Part shown: piece after piece, positions 63,883 through 64,000 of the stretch
Layout of the letters: each line of letters opens with the position of its first letter
How positions within the stretch are numbered: position 1 is the first letter of the stretch
Source: an uncultured Chitinophagaceae bacterium
GTDB taxonomy: Bacteria > Bacteroidota > Bacteroidia > Chitinophagales > Chitinophagaceae
NCBI GenBank assembly: GCA_903895845.1
Contig: CAITVK010000114.1
Location: 1-64,000 of the forward strand
Length of the DNA: 64,000 nucleotides
Direction: 5' to 3'
The notes under the pieces: model-generated
Database searches by the model: none
What the model saw: the letters and a program-made list of their open reading frames with translations, nothing else
What the model was told of the DNA's origin: nothing
Made by a program: the position numbers and the translations under genes

Positions 63883-64000
63883 ATGAAAAAGATTTCAATA
63901 ATATTAGGAAGCTTCCTATTCTTTACAATTGCAAATGGTCAGATAGAAGAAGGTACTTTACTTGTTGGCGGGCAATTAAGTGGTAGTAGTAGTGACGCTA
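63883..64000 (+). CDS. Outer-membrane beta-barrel protein, paralog 2 (cut by window edge)
   Basis: Begins at ATG 63883; 39 residues are visible: MKKISIILGSFLFFTIANG (signal peptide) then QIEEGTLLVGGQLSGSSSD. The signal sequence and first strand are close to those of the preceding gene (Gln after cleavage, then GT-x-L-V-GGQ). It is the second copy of a tandem pair, continuing beyond the window. Confidence 0.8.
   Translation, partial: MKKISIILGSFLFFTIANGQIEEGTLLVGGQLSGSSSDA

Overview
The window reads as chromosomal DNA of a Bacteroidota bacterium, most likely family Chitinophagaceae or a close relative. Support: AT-rich DNA, few Shine-Dalgarno sequences, occasional TAnnTTTG promoter boxes, type III glutamine synthetase, TonB-dependent and other outer-membrane beta-barrels, a CCDC81-type HU-domain protein, a Bacteroidota-style FtsL and meso-DAP-type MurE. 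The family assignment is inference; there is no rRNA or tRNA in the window to check it.

Layout. 1-126 is the end of a probable transposase. 268-8964 is all minus strand: a TPR protein, two accessory genes (one HhH-glycosylase-like), then what looks like one operon of a 1015-residue TPR protein, an outer-membrane barrel, an HU-domain membrane protein and a methyltransferase. 9333-10967 holds a Rieske lipoprotein and a frameshifted FN3-like gene. 11380-28767 is a complete-looking division and cell-wall (dcw) cluster: mraZ, rsmH, ftsL, ftsI, murE, mraY, murD, ftsW, murG, murC, ftsQ, ftsA, ftsZ. It is preceded by a four-repeat MraZ operator and three perfect DnaA boxes. A fluoride riboswitch and a CLC-F-type antiporter follow. 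30818-36187 is a nitrogen-assimilation group (amtB and a porin, divergent from glnN). Then come sucD, a CoA-binding protein, a MORN-like lipoprotein, a GH13 amylase, a LolA-like protein, an ABC exporter, eutBC without microcompartment genes, and a CarB that stops after its N-terminal half. 48253-61515 carries stress and housekeeping genes (Dabb, Nfu, AhpD-like/AhpC, GH3 adenylase), a fused glycosyltransferase, a second ABC exporter, a nucleotidyltransferase and a TonB-dependent receptor. 61691-63055 is accessory: a DUF433/DUF5615 toxin-antitoxin pair with a frameshifted toxin, small genes and copies of a dispersed repeat. Two tandem paralogous outer-membrane genes end the window, the second cut by its edge.

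The most unusual signal is in the spacers. Six intergenic regions (about 1384, 18304, 22653, 10044, 38059 and 54731) each hold a roughly 200-bp array of about ten units with a 21-bp period. The unit sequence differs completely between arrays, but period, copy number, spacer location and (in most) a short dyad per unit are shared. In four arrays the register is exact over nine or ten units; one has a single 1-bp slip, and one is badly decayed yet its two ends are still exactly 8 x 21 bp apart. I know of no description of such a family. It looks like one process acting on different seed sequences, or an architecture-only binding site. A second, smaller novelty is that murD, murG and murC carry N-terminal extensions that appear to derive from the same REP-like element read in frame.
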